NCBI GenBank assembly: GCA_034509735.1
Contig: JACGWO010000012.1
Coordinates: 25,387,188-25,451,187 of the forward strand
Source of the DNA: Sesamum alatum
Taxonomy: Eukaryota > Streptophyta > Magnoliopsida > Lamiales > Pedaliaceae
Direction: 5' to 3'
Length of the DNA: 64,000 nt
The position numbers and the translations under genes are program-made. The notes below the pieces were generated by a model, which saw nothing but the letters and a program-made list of their open reading frames with translations, ran no database searches and had not been told where the DNA came from. The first letter of the stretch is position 1, and each line of letters begins with the position of its first letter. This document shows, in pieces, positions 26,001 through 38,420 of the stretch.

Positions 26001-29000
26001 TAGTATACATAGTATTATAACAAATAATCAAATTTAAAGTCTATACATAGTAGTTAGTAATGAAATATAACTAAAACAATTATAGGACCTCATGACACTA
26101 AATAGAATTATTCTAATATTGAAGATTTATGCAAGTTAGATTAATTTTTCCGTAAAAATAACTTACAAATTATTAGTATAACATCAATCATTTCTTTTAA
26201 AAATTACAAAAAAATGACTCGTCTTATTAAATCAGAATTGCTTACAAAAAATTCCAAAATATGAGACTTTGGTTAATCAAGTTTTCGTAAATATTGGATA
26301 ACTCATTTTCACTAATAAGTAATGTTTTTGTTATTAACATTGTTTTCTCATACGCAAGAAGGTAATTGTGAATATTTTTATTTTTTAAAAAGATAACTTT
26401 TTAATGCTTTTAAAATTACAAACATGTCTAACGGGGGGTCTCATGGGGCTGAGATGGATTGGCTCTTGGTCTTAGGAAAAACCCGACCTAAAACCAATTG
26501 TTTCATCCCAAACGAATTCCTTTCCACTGCACAGGTTTGCTATTTTACTGATCATGATTTGTTTAAGAGGGGTAGCAGAAGAAAATAGAATCCATATACT
26601 TACCCACTCAGGCAATATGTCTCTCGGTCCAAGCTCCAAATGACGACAATAAATACATATTAACCCTTGGTCCTCTTGTAAGACCAACTCATGCTTCCCT
26701 CTAGTGCATCGTGCATGCTGAGTTTCTTCAGTACGATCTTTTGCATTTTCTTTATCAAGCTGCAGCCATGAAAAAGGTAGTAGTCATCATACCATTTCTG
26801 AACCATGTTGGTATCATATTAGCTCTTGATTCACAGTAAAAAAGAACAGTTTATCCTGATGCAGGTGCAACTGACATATTTTAATCATTCAAATTGTTAA
26901 TTGCATCCTGGTTATTGTATCAGCACTCTCTTGTTACTCCTGTCAGGCACTCAAAATTATAATATTCTACTCTATTCATAAGAGCTTGAAATAATCTTTT
27001 GGCCAACTGAAGTACTCTAGAGAATTTCCACTTTATCTATCACCCTTGCCAATTTCATAACAAGTTGAATACCTATAATGAATTGTGTCATTTTTGCATT
27101 GTAAAAGCGCAGGAGTTTTAAAAGCACAATTTAAGAGGTACAAGTGGGAAGTCTACCTCAGGCTATTTATGCAATATCTTGCTGAAAAATTGATAAAAAG
27201 GTCACTCAAAGTCTATAACAGGAGGGTAAACATAAGGAAGTTACTTAAGGAATCAAAGTTGTCTACAAGAAACTAATTCAAACATGGAGATCATTTTGCA
27301 TTCCGAGAAAACAGTCCTAGAGAATTTTGTCAACTCTGCTGATCAAAATAGAGAACAAATTGCAAAAGAATTTTTCAAAGAGTTAAACTTTCATTGTTTT
27401 GCAGAAAAACATTAATTTCCACAAATTAAATTTTGCTGAGGGACTCACCTCAGGGTAGGTGAATGTTCCCAGTTCCTCCAGTGCCCAATTAAAGTCCAAT
27501 TCAGCAAACAACCCTTCCATCTCCTTTTGATATTCTGTTTTCTCCACCTCTTTTGGTACCTCATCTTCAAATCTGAACTTCGTTGGAAGAGTACTTTGAG
27601 TTTGAGCTGCAGGTTCCTCCTTAGGTTCATCATTATTTTCCTTCATTTCAAGTACTGGCCCCCTTTCCAGTACAGAATCCACAAGCATTCTGCAGAAATC
27701 ATAATGTTTTGGAAAAATTTGCTCCCTTTTGGTCATCTTTATTTGATCAGCCACATGGACTTTCTCATATTTGCCACAATGAAAATCTGAAATTGTTTCA
27801 GATTTTTCCTGAATTTTATCATCACTACTATGATCAAAATCTTTTGAGTGGGTGGGAGAAACTGCCTTCCTTTGCTTCCTTACGCGGGCCTGTGGTTGGC
27901 CCTTGGGTTGCAGTCCATCAGCTTTCTCTACCTTATTACAGCCCTTTTCAGGGTACGACTGCTTTGAGTATGTGCATACTTGTAAGTTCTCTCTTTTGCC
28001 ATTGCAGCACTCTTTTGAGACCTCTGCTGCATTAGCATCATCACTAAGAATTCTGTTTATGCCCTCTGCTGTATTAGCATCATCACTAAGAATTCTGTTT
28101 ATGCCCTCTGCTGCATTAGCATCATCACTAAGAGTTCTGTTTATGCCCCCTGCTGCATTAGCATCGTCACTAAGAATTCTGGTTATTTCTTTCTTTTCTT
28201 TGTTGGCTTCACATCTTCTGTGTGCTTTCCCTCTGTTGGTTTGTTTACTCGACACATCGTACTTTCTTGTCCTCAAAGAAAATTCCTGTCCTCGTACAGT
28301 ATGCTCATTACAGTTGGTTTCTTCATTCTGGAGATCGGAGAAATGTCTTCCGTCTGAAGCATATTTCACAGCACTTTCTTCTTGTTTACTGCAAGCTTCC
28401 CTATTTTCTGCTGATACCTCCATCAATAAGTTGTTTTGTACCTTGCATGCCTTATCACACAAGCACAATAACCCTAGTTCATCAGAGTTAGAAGAACTGT
28501 CTCCTTCGGAATCATCATCATCAGAACTATATATTCTACCATTTAATGGAACGATATCAACTTTTACGTGCTTTCTAACAATCCCCATTTTTGATCGAGT
28601 CCGACTTGCAATACAAAGGTTAAGATCATAGTATGCACCACATGAGCTTATTTCATCATCATCTTGTAGAAAAGCATCAACACTATCACTATTGGACTGG
28701 CTGCTTGAGTAGGCACTGATAAATTCAACAGAGCAATTCTTGACATCATCATCAAGATTTCTATTCCTATCTTCATCATTCTCTTTCCTTGTTGAGTAAG
28801 CAGAAACTTCTATTTTCGTTCTCTTTTCATCAATTTTTTCAGTAGAGATCTTTTTGCTTGTGCTTTTGACATTGTCCCTGGAAGTGGCAGCAAAATGTCC
28901 ATCATTCAATGCTTGAGCGGTTGAGGACCTTACCCTCGAGACAACATGAGTCATATAATTCCTGAACTCAGATTCATCAATTTTCTCAATTCCACTTTCG

Positions 29001-32000
29001 TTGGGGTCCACATCTTTATCATTGTTCCCTAAACAAATACTTGAAAATATGAGAGACCCTCTATTTAAGTCACTGCAAGATGTAGCAGTGGCAATTTTCA
29101 AAAAACATATCATTTACTTCTTAAAGAAGCTTACTTCCATAGGTACTTGGCACCCAGTAACTTCAACAAAAAAGAAAGGAGGGGGAAAATAGAAAGATGA
29201 CCTTTTCATTATTGCATGCAGGCATGTTTACAGAATTTAGTAAGTTCTTCAGCTTTTGGCTTAAATAAAGCAGACAGTTAAAATCAAATTCAGAGTTGAC
29301 TTCTTATTGGCAATTTGTGGCTCAGATGTTAACGATGAAAAGCAAATTGTAAATCAATAAAAGCAGTTCCGCAGAGAGAAGCTGATGGAAATATTGAATC
29401 TCTAGAGTGCATTCATGCAGAGATCTCTTAAATAGAGAACTTTGACATAGAACTCCTCATCCCTCTATTTACCAGCTTGAACTTCAAATTCATAGTTAGT
29501 ATCATCCAGAACTTGACAATAGCAAAGTTACTCATAGGGTTGACTATTAGTACAAGATCCAAGTAATAACAAACAGGAAAACAAGATCTTAATCCTCACC
29601 TTTTTCTGCAAATGAGCTTGACTCATCAGTTTGTTCCATATCAGAATCTCCACCGGCGTCCTCAGAAGAAAAGGATCCAGAACCACTATCACTGGATATC
29701 TCTATCACCATGTCAGCATTCTTCTGAAACTTGACTGCAGACAACGCTGCGTACGGGGCAAGACTTGATATTTTGTTATTTAAATCAGCTTCATCAATTC
29801 CCTCAATTTTAATTTCCTTGGAACTCGTACATCCCCTTTTTCCCCCTGTACAAAGACTTGAAAATATAAGAAACCTATAAATGAGTTGCAAGAGCGCATG
29901 GTACATTCCCAGAAAACCTTTCTGTTTACTTATTTATTGAGCTGACATTATGCAGCCTTAGCTAACATTATGTCTCCAAGACTTGACAAATCGAAGACCC
30001 GGGGATGGGGAAAGATTAGCAAGATAAGTTCTTATGTTTTATGGTTTACAAGACTCTTTAAATCCAAGTTTCTAACATCAGGTTTATCATATGAATCAGG
30101 AAATAGGAGAAAAGTATCATATTCTAAATAGCTGACTTCTCTTTGCATGCGCCCTAAAAAATTCATTGAGATTTCAGAATTATGATTGGTGACGTTTAAC
30201 GCAAACAAAGAGATTCTATTTTTGTAGCCGAACCAGTTGGCATAAGTGGACAATTATTACAGGGTAGGAAACTCCCATATTCCAATTTAGAGAAGCCTAA
30301 TGTCTGTCTTCTTTGTCTAGTCCATTGTTCTTTTACTATGAGCTTTTACTTTGTCCATACACAAGCATATCTTCGGTCCTACCACAATCACATATAGCCA
30401 ATTGTTCAAGGGTACAAAAAATTGGAGTACAAGTCCAAAATAGCAAACAGATAAAAAGGCCCAGAATTATCACCTTTTTTTACTGATGGAGTTGACTTGT
30501 CTAGCAGTGGATCAGAATCATTGTTACATTCCTCAGAAGAAAAGGGTATGCAAAGATCAGATGGGCATATGTCTTTTCTCACACCATAAACATTCTTGCG
30601 AGAATTGGTAGCAGAATGGCTTTCACCTTCACTTAACTCTTGCACCAGTGAAGGCCCCATCATCGACTCAGAATGTGTTTTCTGACTCCTGAACTCAGCT
30701 TCACCAATTTTCTTGATCTCAAGTTCAGGAACCATATCGTCCCTGTCGCTCCCTACAGATGATAGAATGAGATACCCCATTTAATTGCTACAACCTTGCC
30801 AAATAAGTCTTTAACTTACACTTATCATTTACTTCTTGTGAAGCTCCTTACCACGCTTACTTTATGTATTTGACAACTGATAAGTTGAACAGGAGAGAAA
30901 AAGAGGGATGAATTGACAAAACCAATATTTTCTCTTCTCTAGGTTCCCAGGTGTTTTAAGTTTGTCATGTCTAAGATTGAGTATATAACCTGGGACGGAA
31001 GAGTAGCAGGGAAGCCAATCACAATTTAGACAATTATTTTCTCTCCTAAATGAATTGGACATCAATAAGATAATCAATAGCACGAAACAAGTCACCAATT
31101 GATGAGCCACTTGAGCACCTTTTGCAGTTGTTCAAAGTTCAAAATTTGTATGGGAATGCATACTAGTCAAGCAAGGATATCCTCAATTCTTGGCTGAAGG
31201 TTTACTGCAATAATTCCACTTCCTATGCTTTTAGTTTAAACCATAAGTGTACTGAGATTAGACATCAAAATTGACTAAATATATAAGATCCAAGTATTAG
31301 CAAATCAACAAAAAGTCAGAAAATGTCACCTATTTGTATAAATGAACTTGATTTGTGTGGCCATGCTTGATTAGAATCATGGAAAGCATCCTCGGGACAA
31401 GAGAATTTGCGACAATCAGCAGACAACATCCTGCTGCCTACACTGCCGACATCCTTCTTAGAAGTGGCAGCAGAATAACCTTCATCTAATTCTTCCTTGG
31501 TTGAGGGCCCCATATTTGAGACCAAATGTGTTTTCTGGTAGATGAAATCAGCTCCCTGATTTATCTGAATCTCATTTTCTTCAAGCTCCATATCGTCATT
31601 GTCATTTCCTGCACAGCGACTTAAGTATGAGAAACCTTCTATTAAGCATCTTCAAGCTGCACGCGTTTTAACATAATCATTTACTTCTTTATGAAGCTTA
31701 CTTCTGTAGACATCTAACAATTTTTGAATGAAGGGAGAAAACATGGAAAGTTGACAAAGTGGACACTGTACTCTTTTTTGTAGGTTCCCAAGGCACTATA
31801 AATTTAAGAATATTAGATGGAGGATGAAAGACTAGAAGAAGCAGCAAATCACATGCTAATGAGTAGTTCTCCATTTAGGATCAGACGTTCAATGTGATCT
31901 TCATTAGTAAAAAACAAATTACGAACATGAAAAGTGGTTTTCTCTCAGACAGACAGCGGAGGAAAAATTGTATGCTTGCCCTAGCTCTGGCTGAAACTGG

Positions 32001-35000
32001 AAATGTTTTATTGCTAGATGAGAAGTTTCGTAAGTCATCATTCCTCAGTCGACTTGCTTGTATTACATGCATAGTGTTATGAAAATATCTTCCAATCCTT
32101 GGATGAAGTATGATATGTGAAATCTTCTCTTTCATGACAAGTTATAAAGTGATTGATGGGTATACGATTCCGGTGAGAGAGGAAGCTGGAAAATTGTGTA
32201 TACATGATATTTTTTCTGGATGAAATTGAGAACAGGTTAATACCAGGGGAGGAATTTGAGAACTCATCATCCTACAGTTAACCAATTTGCATTGGAAGGT
32301 ATACTTTCATAGCAAGCATATCTTCCAAGTTTGAATGAAGCATTACTATAATCAGTGTAAAACCTATGATTTAAGGAAAATATTACTAATACCACATTGA
32401 AAGAAATAACCTCAAAATCAAGATCAAAGAAAAAACTACATCCCAAATTGTCACCTTTTTGTATAATTGAACATGACTTGTCCGGCCGTCCTTGATAAGA
32501 ATGAAGAGCAGCATGCTCAGGAGGAAAGGATCGGCAATGCCCAGCAGAGAATATGTTTTCGATCGCACCACCAGTTTTCTTCCTAGAAGTGGCTACAAAG
32601 TGATCTTCATTTATTCCTTGCCTAGTTGAGGTTCCTATCTTTGACTTAGAATGGATTTTCTTAGTCCCCAACTCAACTCTGCTTGTCTTGTCAATCTCAG
32701 TTTTCTTGCAAACCATGTCTTCAGTTTCATTACCTACACAAACTTGAAAATCTGAGAAACCAGCTACTTAAGTAGCTAAGTTGTATTCATTTTGAACATA
32801 ACTTAGCATTTACTTCTTTAAGAAACAGTCATCCTTATACATCTGCCAAGCGATAACTTGAAGGGAAAAAAAAAGTTGGGGCAGATTGACAAATAGACAG
32901 AAATTTACTTTTCAAGGCCTCAAGGCACTATAAATTACTTTGGGTGTGAGGTATACTATGTTAGATGGGAAATAAGGAGTAAAGAAGTCACTAAAATTAC
33001 ATTTTAGAGAATAGCTTTCTCTTTCATTACATGTGCCTTAGATATTCAATGGATATTAAATAGCAAACAAGGGATCAAAAACAAATGCTTCTAGAAAGAG
33101 GCTAATGGAAAACTTCTCTCCATATAGTTCATTCTGGCCAGAATTTACTGAGTTTAAATGTCACATTTGAAATTTGTGAAGTGGATAACTCATCGTTGAG
33201 CAGTTGACCAATTTGTACCAGAAGGCGTACTTTTCCAGATAGGATAAGTTTCCGATCCTTGATACTGTAATACTCAGTTGCTGATGGTTTTAGTTAAAAT
33301 TTTAACATGGAGATCAGAGGTTAAATGGAGTAGACATGCAGGATAGAAGAAACGGACAAATAGGTGAAAAGATTCCCAAGTTATGACCTTTCTGAACAAG
33401 ATGTTCTTGACCAGAACCATGCCCAGCATCTTCCGGAGAAAAGCATCTATAAAGATCAGCAGAGGAGGATATCTTTCTGCTCAAGTGAACGTTCTTCAGA
33501 GACTTTGCAGCAGAAAAACCATCATCGAATCCTTTCCTTGTTGAGAGCCTTATCGTTGATGTAGATAGTGTTCTCTTACTTTTGAATTCAGCTTCATCAA
33601 TTCTCTCAATCTCGATTTCCTCAAGATCCATATCTCTATTCTTGCTCCCTGCACAGATATTTAAGAAAATGAGGAACCTACTATCTAACTTGATGTAGAT
33701 AGTGTTCTCTTACTTTTGAATTCAGCTTCATCAATTCTCTCAATCTCGATTTCCTCAAGATCCATGTCTCCATTCTTGTTCCCTGCACAGATATTTAAGA
33801 AAATGAGGAACCTACTATCTAACTTGAAGCAAGCACTATTGTTGACATTCCTCATTGCAACTTCACCATTTTTGTTTAACAAGGCTGCTGCTCTAAATCC
33901 AGCTACATCAATTCTCTCAATCTCAACTTCCTCGAGATCCATATCTGCATTCTTGTTCCCTGCAGAGATAAAAGAAAATGAGGAACCTACTATTTAAGTT
34001 GTTCAAGCATTATTGTCGGTGTTCTTTATCACAAGTTTATGTTTATGCTTAAAAAGGATGCTTCTTTAATACATCTGATATAAGTTGAAGAAATAAGAAA
34101 GAGGGGAAATGCCTGACATATTCTTTTTTCCTTCTAATTTCTCCAAGGCTCTTTTAATTCAGTGGTTATTGTAAGATTTAGTGTAATGATGTAGGAAAAA
34201 GAGTAAAAGAGGATATATGAACAAACTACACAATATAAGGAGTTGCCTTTTAATTAGTGGAACGTGACGCTGACATCCATTTATGATCTTCCACATCAAA
34301 TGAATTACAGATGAATTATCAATTCCTTGCAGAAGAAGAGGGTGGAACTTCTGTTTTTATTGTGTTTGTTTAGGCTAAAACTAGCAATACTTAATGCCAT
34401 TTCAGGGTTTTGACATAAAAGCCCCTGTTCGCTCGTTGACCATGGAAAATAACCATCATCACCCATTCTACAATGCATATACGAGTCAGTGCTAGTATCT
34501 CATATGTAAGACCTAAGGATGCAACTCATTAGGTATCAGATGGGAGCCACTATACCGAATTAGGCAAATCACCCATTTCCATTCATAAGTTGGAACTCTT
34601 CAAGGGAGGAAAAACTTAAAGATAATAGGGCTACCAAAAGAATCACCAAACTCCGACTGTGATCCTACAAGCATGTCCAAACTGCGAGTGCTTGCCTCAA
34701 CCCAAATTCTGAATCAAACTTTAGAAAAGAAAGGAATGTTCCATGGAACAGATACAACTATAAGTATAATGAAATGTAATGTCCCTTTTACTGGATCATC
34801 GTACATTCCTCTAACTGGGGCTCAACGATGCAGTCAAATCAGCACCGATAGTGATGCAAAGGGATTAGAAATATGGGGATCCCAAATGCCATTTTACCCA
34901 CTTCATGAATTTTAAATATCCTGATTTCCTTTTCCAGAAAGGTTCCAGACACATTTTCTCTAACTGGCACGCAGATAGCAAGAGAACGTCCATTAACATA

Positions 35001-35536
35001 ACATCAAAAGCAAACTCAAGTATGAGAAGAAAGGATAAACTTCCTAAGAAACAAAATTACTGCCCCAACAAAAAGAGAGAACTAAATAAAAGGAACTTGC
35101 AAAAGAAGATTATTCATAAATAGACAATCAGTTGCAACCAAATTTATGGTAATGCTTTAAAAATGTACCAAACAACACTTTTCAGGAAATTACCTCTTTG
35201 TGTGGGTTTTGATTTAAGTCTCCTCCTCGTCTTTGGTCTTTGACAATCATGAGGAACTGATAATCCATCCAAGCCAGTCTCAACGACATTCTTAGAGCTT
35301 GAAGCATAACCCTGCAACTTTCCCAAAGTTGTCTTACGTTTCCTATGAGCAATTGGAGCAGAAATACCCAAACCATGACTTGCTTTTGTTGCCTCCACAT
35401 TCTGAGAGCTGGAAGAAATTCCCTGTGGTTCTGCAATGGTCTCATAGTAGGCGCCTCTCTTAGATCTTCTTCTCTCATCAACTTGCAATGGGAATACCTT
35501 TGTTGCTTCATCATAGTTCTTTGACTGCCTATCACT
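23068..35536 (-). CDS. CLSY: CLASSY 3/4-like SNF2 chromatin remodeler with exon-repeat N-terminus (start unresolved)
   Basis: CLASSY proteins are nuclear SNF2-type factors that guide RNA polymerase IV to loci for 24-nt siRNA production and DNA methylation. Exons 5' to 3' (minus strand): 35536-35194, 33959-33867, 33782-33714, 33648-33388, 32733-32455, 31608-31330, 30752-30474, 29845-29600, 29028-27449, 26759-26604, 24996-23068. All have GT-AG borders and phases agree throughout (about 1837 codons, against roughly 1100-1400 aa in Arabidopsis CLSY3/4). The last exon holds VWSIKPGI then MYEHQQEGFEFLWKNLAG, Walker A APGTGKT, the CLSY-type DEGHTPRN box, LSGTPFQNN, and a helicase C part with QAICRAYRIGQ. 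Exon 26759-26604 has paired Cys (ARCTRGKHE, ICIYCRH), a CLSY feature. Exons 33959-29600 are tandem repeats of one another. No in-frame ATG was found in 35536-35194, so the true start lies in an unplaced upstream exon. Confidence 0.88.
24997..26603 (-). other. Last CLSY-like intron, very AT-rich
   Basis: This 1.6-kb intron separates the Cys-motif exon from the SNF2 exon. It is much more AT-rich than the other introns, with many short A/T runs. I see no transposon ends and no gene in it. Confidence 0.6.
28022..28189 (-). repeat. Coding minisatellite, 4 x 42 bp, in the CLSY-like gene
   Basis: Four 42-bp units on the minus strand encode a 14-residue repeat close to ILSDDANAAEGINR. It stays in frame with the long exon 29028-27449. 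The units differ by single substitutions, some replacing an amino acid. Acidic and probably disordered. The open frame on the plus strand over this interval is a shadow. Confidence 0.85.
28830..33959 (-). repeat. Tandem array of homologous exon-plus-intron units in the CLSY-like gene
   Basis: Units start at acceptors 33959 (partial), 33782 (partial), 33648, 32733, 31608, 30752, 29845 and 29028 (the last fused to a long exon). Spacing of the main units is about 0.8-1.1 kb. Each exon begins with a short Gly-Asn/Ser-Asp motif, then an acidic patch such as DMDLEEIEIERIDEAEF, a KTHS-like stretch, an AATSRK-like stretch, then FSPEDA and a final QKGD. Three exons (32733-, 31608-, 30752-) are exactly 279 nt. 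All enter and leave in phase 1. The intron sequence 5' of each acceptor is also related (an AAATATCTGTGCAG-like end), so whole exon-intron blocks were duplicated. Confidence 0.85.
33558..33825 (-). repeat. Recent 134-bp tandem duplication of exon 5' half plus acceptor
   Basis: Bases 33558-33691 and 33692-33825 are direct repeats with about three mismatches. The copied block holds the intron end and first part of the repeat exon, up to the AAAAGTAAGAG sequence. In the upstream copy this GTAAGAG can act as a phase-1 donor, giving a 69-nt mini exon (33782-33714). Without it, reading on meets a stop within about 30 nt. Confidence 0.8.
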
Positions 35537-36439
35537 CTGAATGAAGAGATTGACAATTAGGTTATCAACTTTAAATGGTCAATCATAAGAATCAATAGGT
35601 TTTTTTATTTCTCGAATCATAGACCTACTATGTGGTCTACTGACATTTCTTAAGTCTGTCCATGACTAGTGAAAATCTACAAAATCCACATTGCCAAGAC
35701 ATCATTTAAAAATCGAATAGAATAACACCTACACCTGTGCATGTATATACATACTTCACCGGCGAAAGCAACAAACTGAAGTTACTTTAAGCTCAAGAGG
35801 GTGTTATTACTCAGCCGGAGTGTTGAAAAATCACCCATTACCAAAATCTAATTGCTAGATAATACCATTGGAATTCTTGGAAAAACTTCAAATTTGTTCA
35901 AATGAATTGAAATAGCTTTCTGCTAGCTCCCCTCCCAAAGAAAACAAAAGAGCATACAGGTTGCACCAGAAGATGAGACTTCAGACCTTACTAAAAGAAA
36001 ACTCAGCTAATTAACCCAACAACAATAAATTTGTTGAGTCTCTTATAATACACCATTATACAACTGCATACACATCTTTCCATGTACTGTGCGCATCATG
36101 TGTTCAGCAAAAAACAGGGTTATAACTCAGAGACGCCAAAGGAGTGGTCTGGCAATAAAGTTGAGGAAAAATTAATCAATCGGAAGGCTCATAACAAAAC
36201 CCATAAACTAACAGTTGCCCACTCACTCACTCCATTACTCCACTTTACAGCAAGTTTCTGATCATAACCCCAACATTTCCGTGATAATCCTAATAAACAT
36301 ACATAAATTTTCGCTCCAAAGCTGCGTGAGATTCCAATCTCAAGCCACGCTAATCAAAATTCCTAGATATCCCGCTGATGAAATTAAAACCTCGAATGCA
36401 TGCATGTGAATGAATCCGTCTATGACAATGTGAAAAAGA

Positions 36440-36530
36440 ACCACGCTCACCGATTTGAGTAGAAAATCCTACGGTGGCGCTGGCGGTGGCGGGTGGGTTG
36501 GGGGGTTGGTCCGGAGGTAGGTACGTCAGT
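36440..36530 (-). promoter_or_regulatory. Possible non-coding first exon of the CLSY-like gene
   Basis: A GC-rich island in AT-rich surroundings, with a good donor on the minus strand (CAAATCG/GTGAGCG, intron from 36450). The frame leading into exon 35536 carries a TAG and no ATG, so if used it is untranslated. It marks the likely promoter side of the gene. Inference. Confidence 0.4.
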
Positions 36531-36540
36531 GTTGTGTTTG

Positions 36541-37671
36541 GTTCAATTTTTTTCCTTTTCTCAAAAGACTTTTTTTTAAAAAAAAATTACGGCATTATTT
36601 TTAAATTAACCTAACATACCACGTATCACTATTAAAAAAATACTAAATAATTATTTTCGAATAATTCAAACTGACAATCACTTTATTGTGATATTTCAAC
36701 GTCACCGGTCAACCAAGACATCATCAATAAAAGACTAAATTTATAATAAAAATAATTTACATTTGAGATTAATATATCGTAAATTATAATTTATTATAAG
36801 AATTAAAAAATAAATTTATTTTAAGATTAAATTATTCCAATAATTTTTTGAAAAATATATTATTTAGTTCGAACAAACATTATAAGCCGGGAACATTGGC
36901 CGCTTATAATACACTTGCACGAAGTGGTAAACTCGATGCTCTCATCGTTCATTGACCCCTCATGATACACTTAAAAGTTAAAAATGAAAAATAAATCAAA
37001 TTATTTGATACTTGATTGAAATCGATCGATAAAAAGCTGTTAAAATTCAATTTGTTAAACTTAACAAATCAAACTTGAACAAATTTTTTTGTTCGATAAA
37101 CTTTCAAAATCGACTCAAACTCGATTCGGTTAATTCATGAATAATAAAATCTACTTAAAAAATATTAATTATTCGAGTTCGACTCACGTTTGGTCTAATT
37201 AAAACTCGTTTGAACTTGATTAGATCAATGATCAAATTAAATGCAAACAAGTTTGAACAATAATGTATTCGACGCAACTCGAACATTTACAACCATAAAT
37301 GCACTTGCATAAAGTGGTAAAACTCTACGTTCTCATCAATGTTCGAAATCATGACGTTCAAGTAAAAACTCGGCGAACCACCAAACCATCATCTTGACGG
37401 TTTTTTTGGCTCAATTTGACTTTTACTAAATCAATGTTATGTTACATTTGAATAGACGTAAAATTGAATCTAAGGGAAAAAAAAAGGAATTTGTTAAAGT
37501 AATTTTTTTTTAAAAATCATATTAAGATTTTAAACCCACAACAACGAATCAAACAATAATCGGAATTCAAGAAACTATTTAAACAAGTTGAATAAATCCA
37601 TTTTTTTGAATTCAAAATTTTTAATTTCAAATTCATCGACAAAATAATTGCACAAAAATCGATATTTATTT

Positions 37672-37705
<34 letters not shown>

Positions 37706-37794
37706 AATACCATTTTGCTCATGACATCTATCAACCTTCAATGGCTTGTTTGCAAAGACTGAATTTGTTTTACCTTCACAACTTTTCATAAATA
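36541..37794. other. Gene-free AT-rich spacer
   Basis: No coding potential. Two related stretches (about 36895-36985 and 37300-37385) share the order CACTTGCA, AGTGGTAAA and CTCTCATC-like words, so a local degenerate repeat is present. An (AT)n run followed by (GA)n lies at 37672-37705. Confidence 0.5.
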
Positions 37795-38205
37795 GAGAGA
37801 TCCAATCTGTTTAACAATAAATTGGATTAACATTAATCACATAAACACATAAAAGGACCATGATTAATTGGAATATTTTTCAATAAGCACCAGCTATTGA
37901 TGTAACGGATAGTTCGTCTGTTATTTAATGTCGAGTCACAAAATATAGAATAAGTATAAATGCGATGCTTTTGTAGAATAACTCGCAATAAATTAGTACG
38001 AACCCGCGTACAGATTATTTATTATATGCATTCAAGTGATGATGACCTACCTATTTTCTGTTGACGATAAATGAGGTTGAATTCAATTCCATACTCTACT
38101 CCACGTGTTGTAATTAATTGAAATTTTGAAATGAAAATAGCAATGATATTATACTTAAAATCAACTCTAGTTATATCTTTTAATTTTATTTTCAAATAAA
38201 TTTTA

Positions 38206-38420
38206 GGATAAATTACATCAACACCCTCTGATGTTACGTCTAATTACACAAATATCTCATATAATCTGCAAAATTATAAGCACACTATATGATATTTTAT
38301 GATAATTACAAGTATACCCTCTATAAGTACACCTCAGGTGGTGTACTTATCATTTTACGAAGGACATCGGATATTTGTGCAATTAAACATGATTTTGGAA
38401 ATTTTCAATATAAATTACCC
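38206..38420. mobile_element. Mutator-like MITE in unit A, 215 bp
   Basis: Left end GGATAAATTACATC and right end AAATTACCC form the family's inverted termini. Flanks are TAAATTTTA (38197-38205) and TAAATCTTA (38421-38429), a 9-bp target duplication with one change. The same element with the same site sits in unit B, so it predates the segmental duplication. Confidence 0.75.

Noticed and set aside
27852..28631. 259-codon open frame on the plus strand with repeated SSLRILFMP
   Set aside because: It is the antisense shadow of the CLSY-like long exon; its repeats are the reverse of the coding minisatellite, and the minus-strand frame has homology and splice support.
35182..35556. 124-codon minus-strand frame with an ATG pair
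   Set aside because: It overlaps the CLSY-like exon in another frame and cannot join the following phase-1 exons; the chosen frame has no stop and fits the Arg-rich N-terminus.
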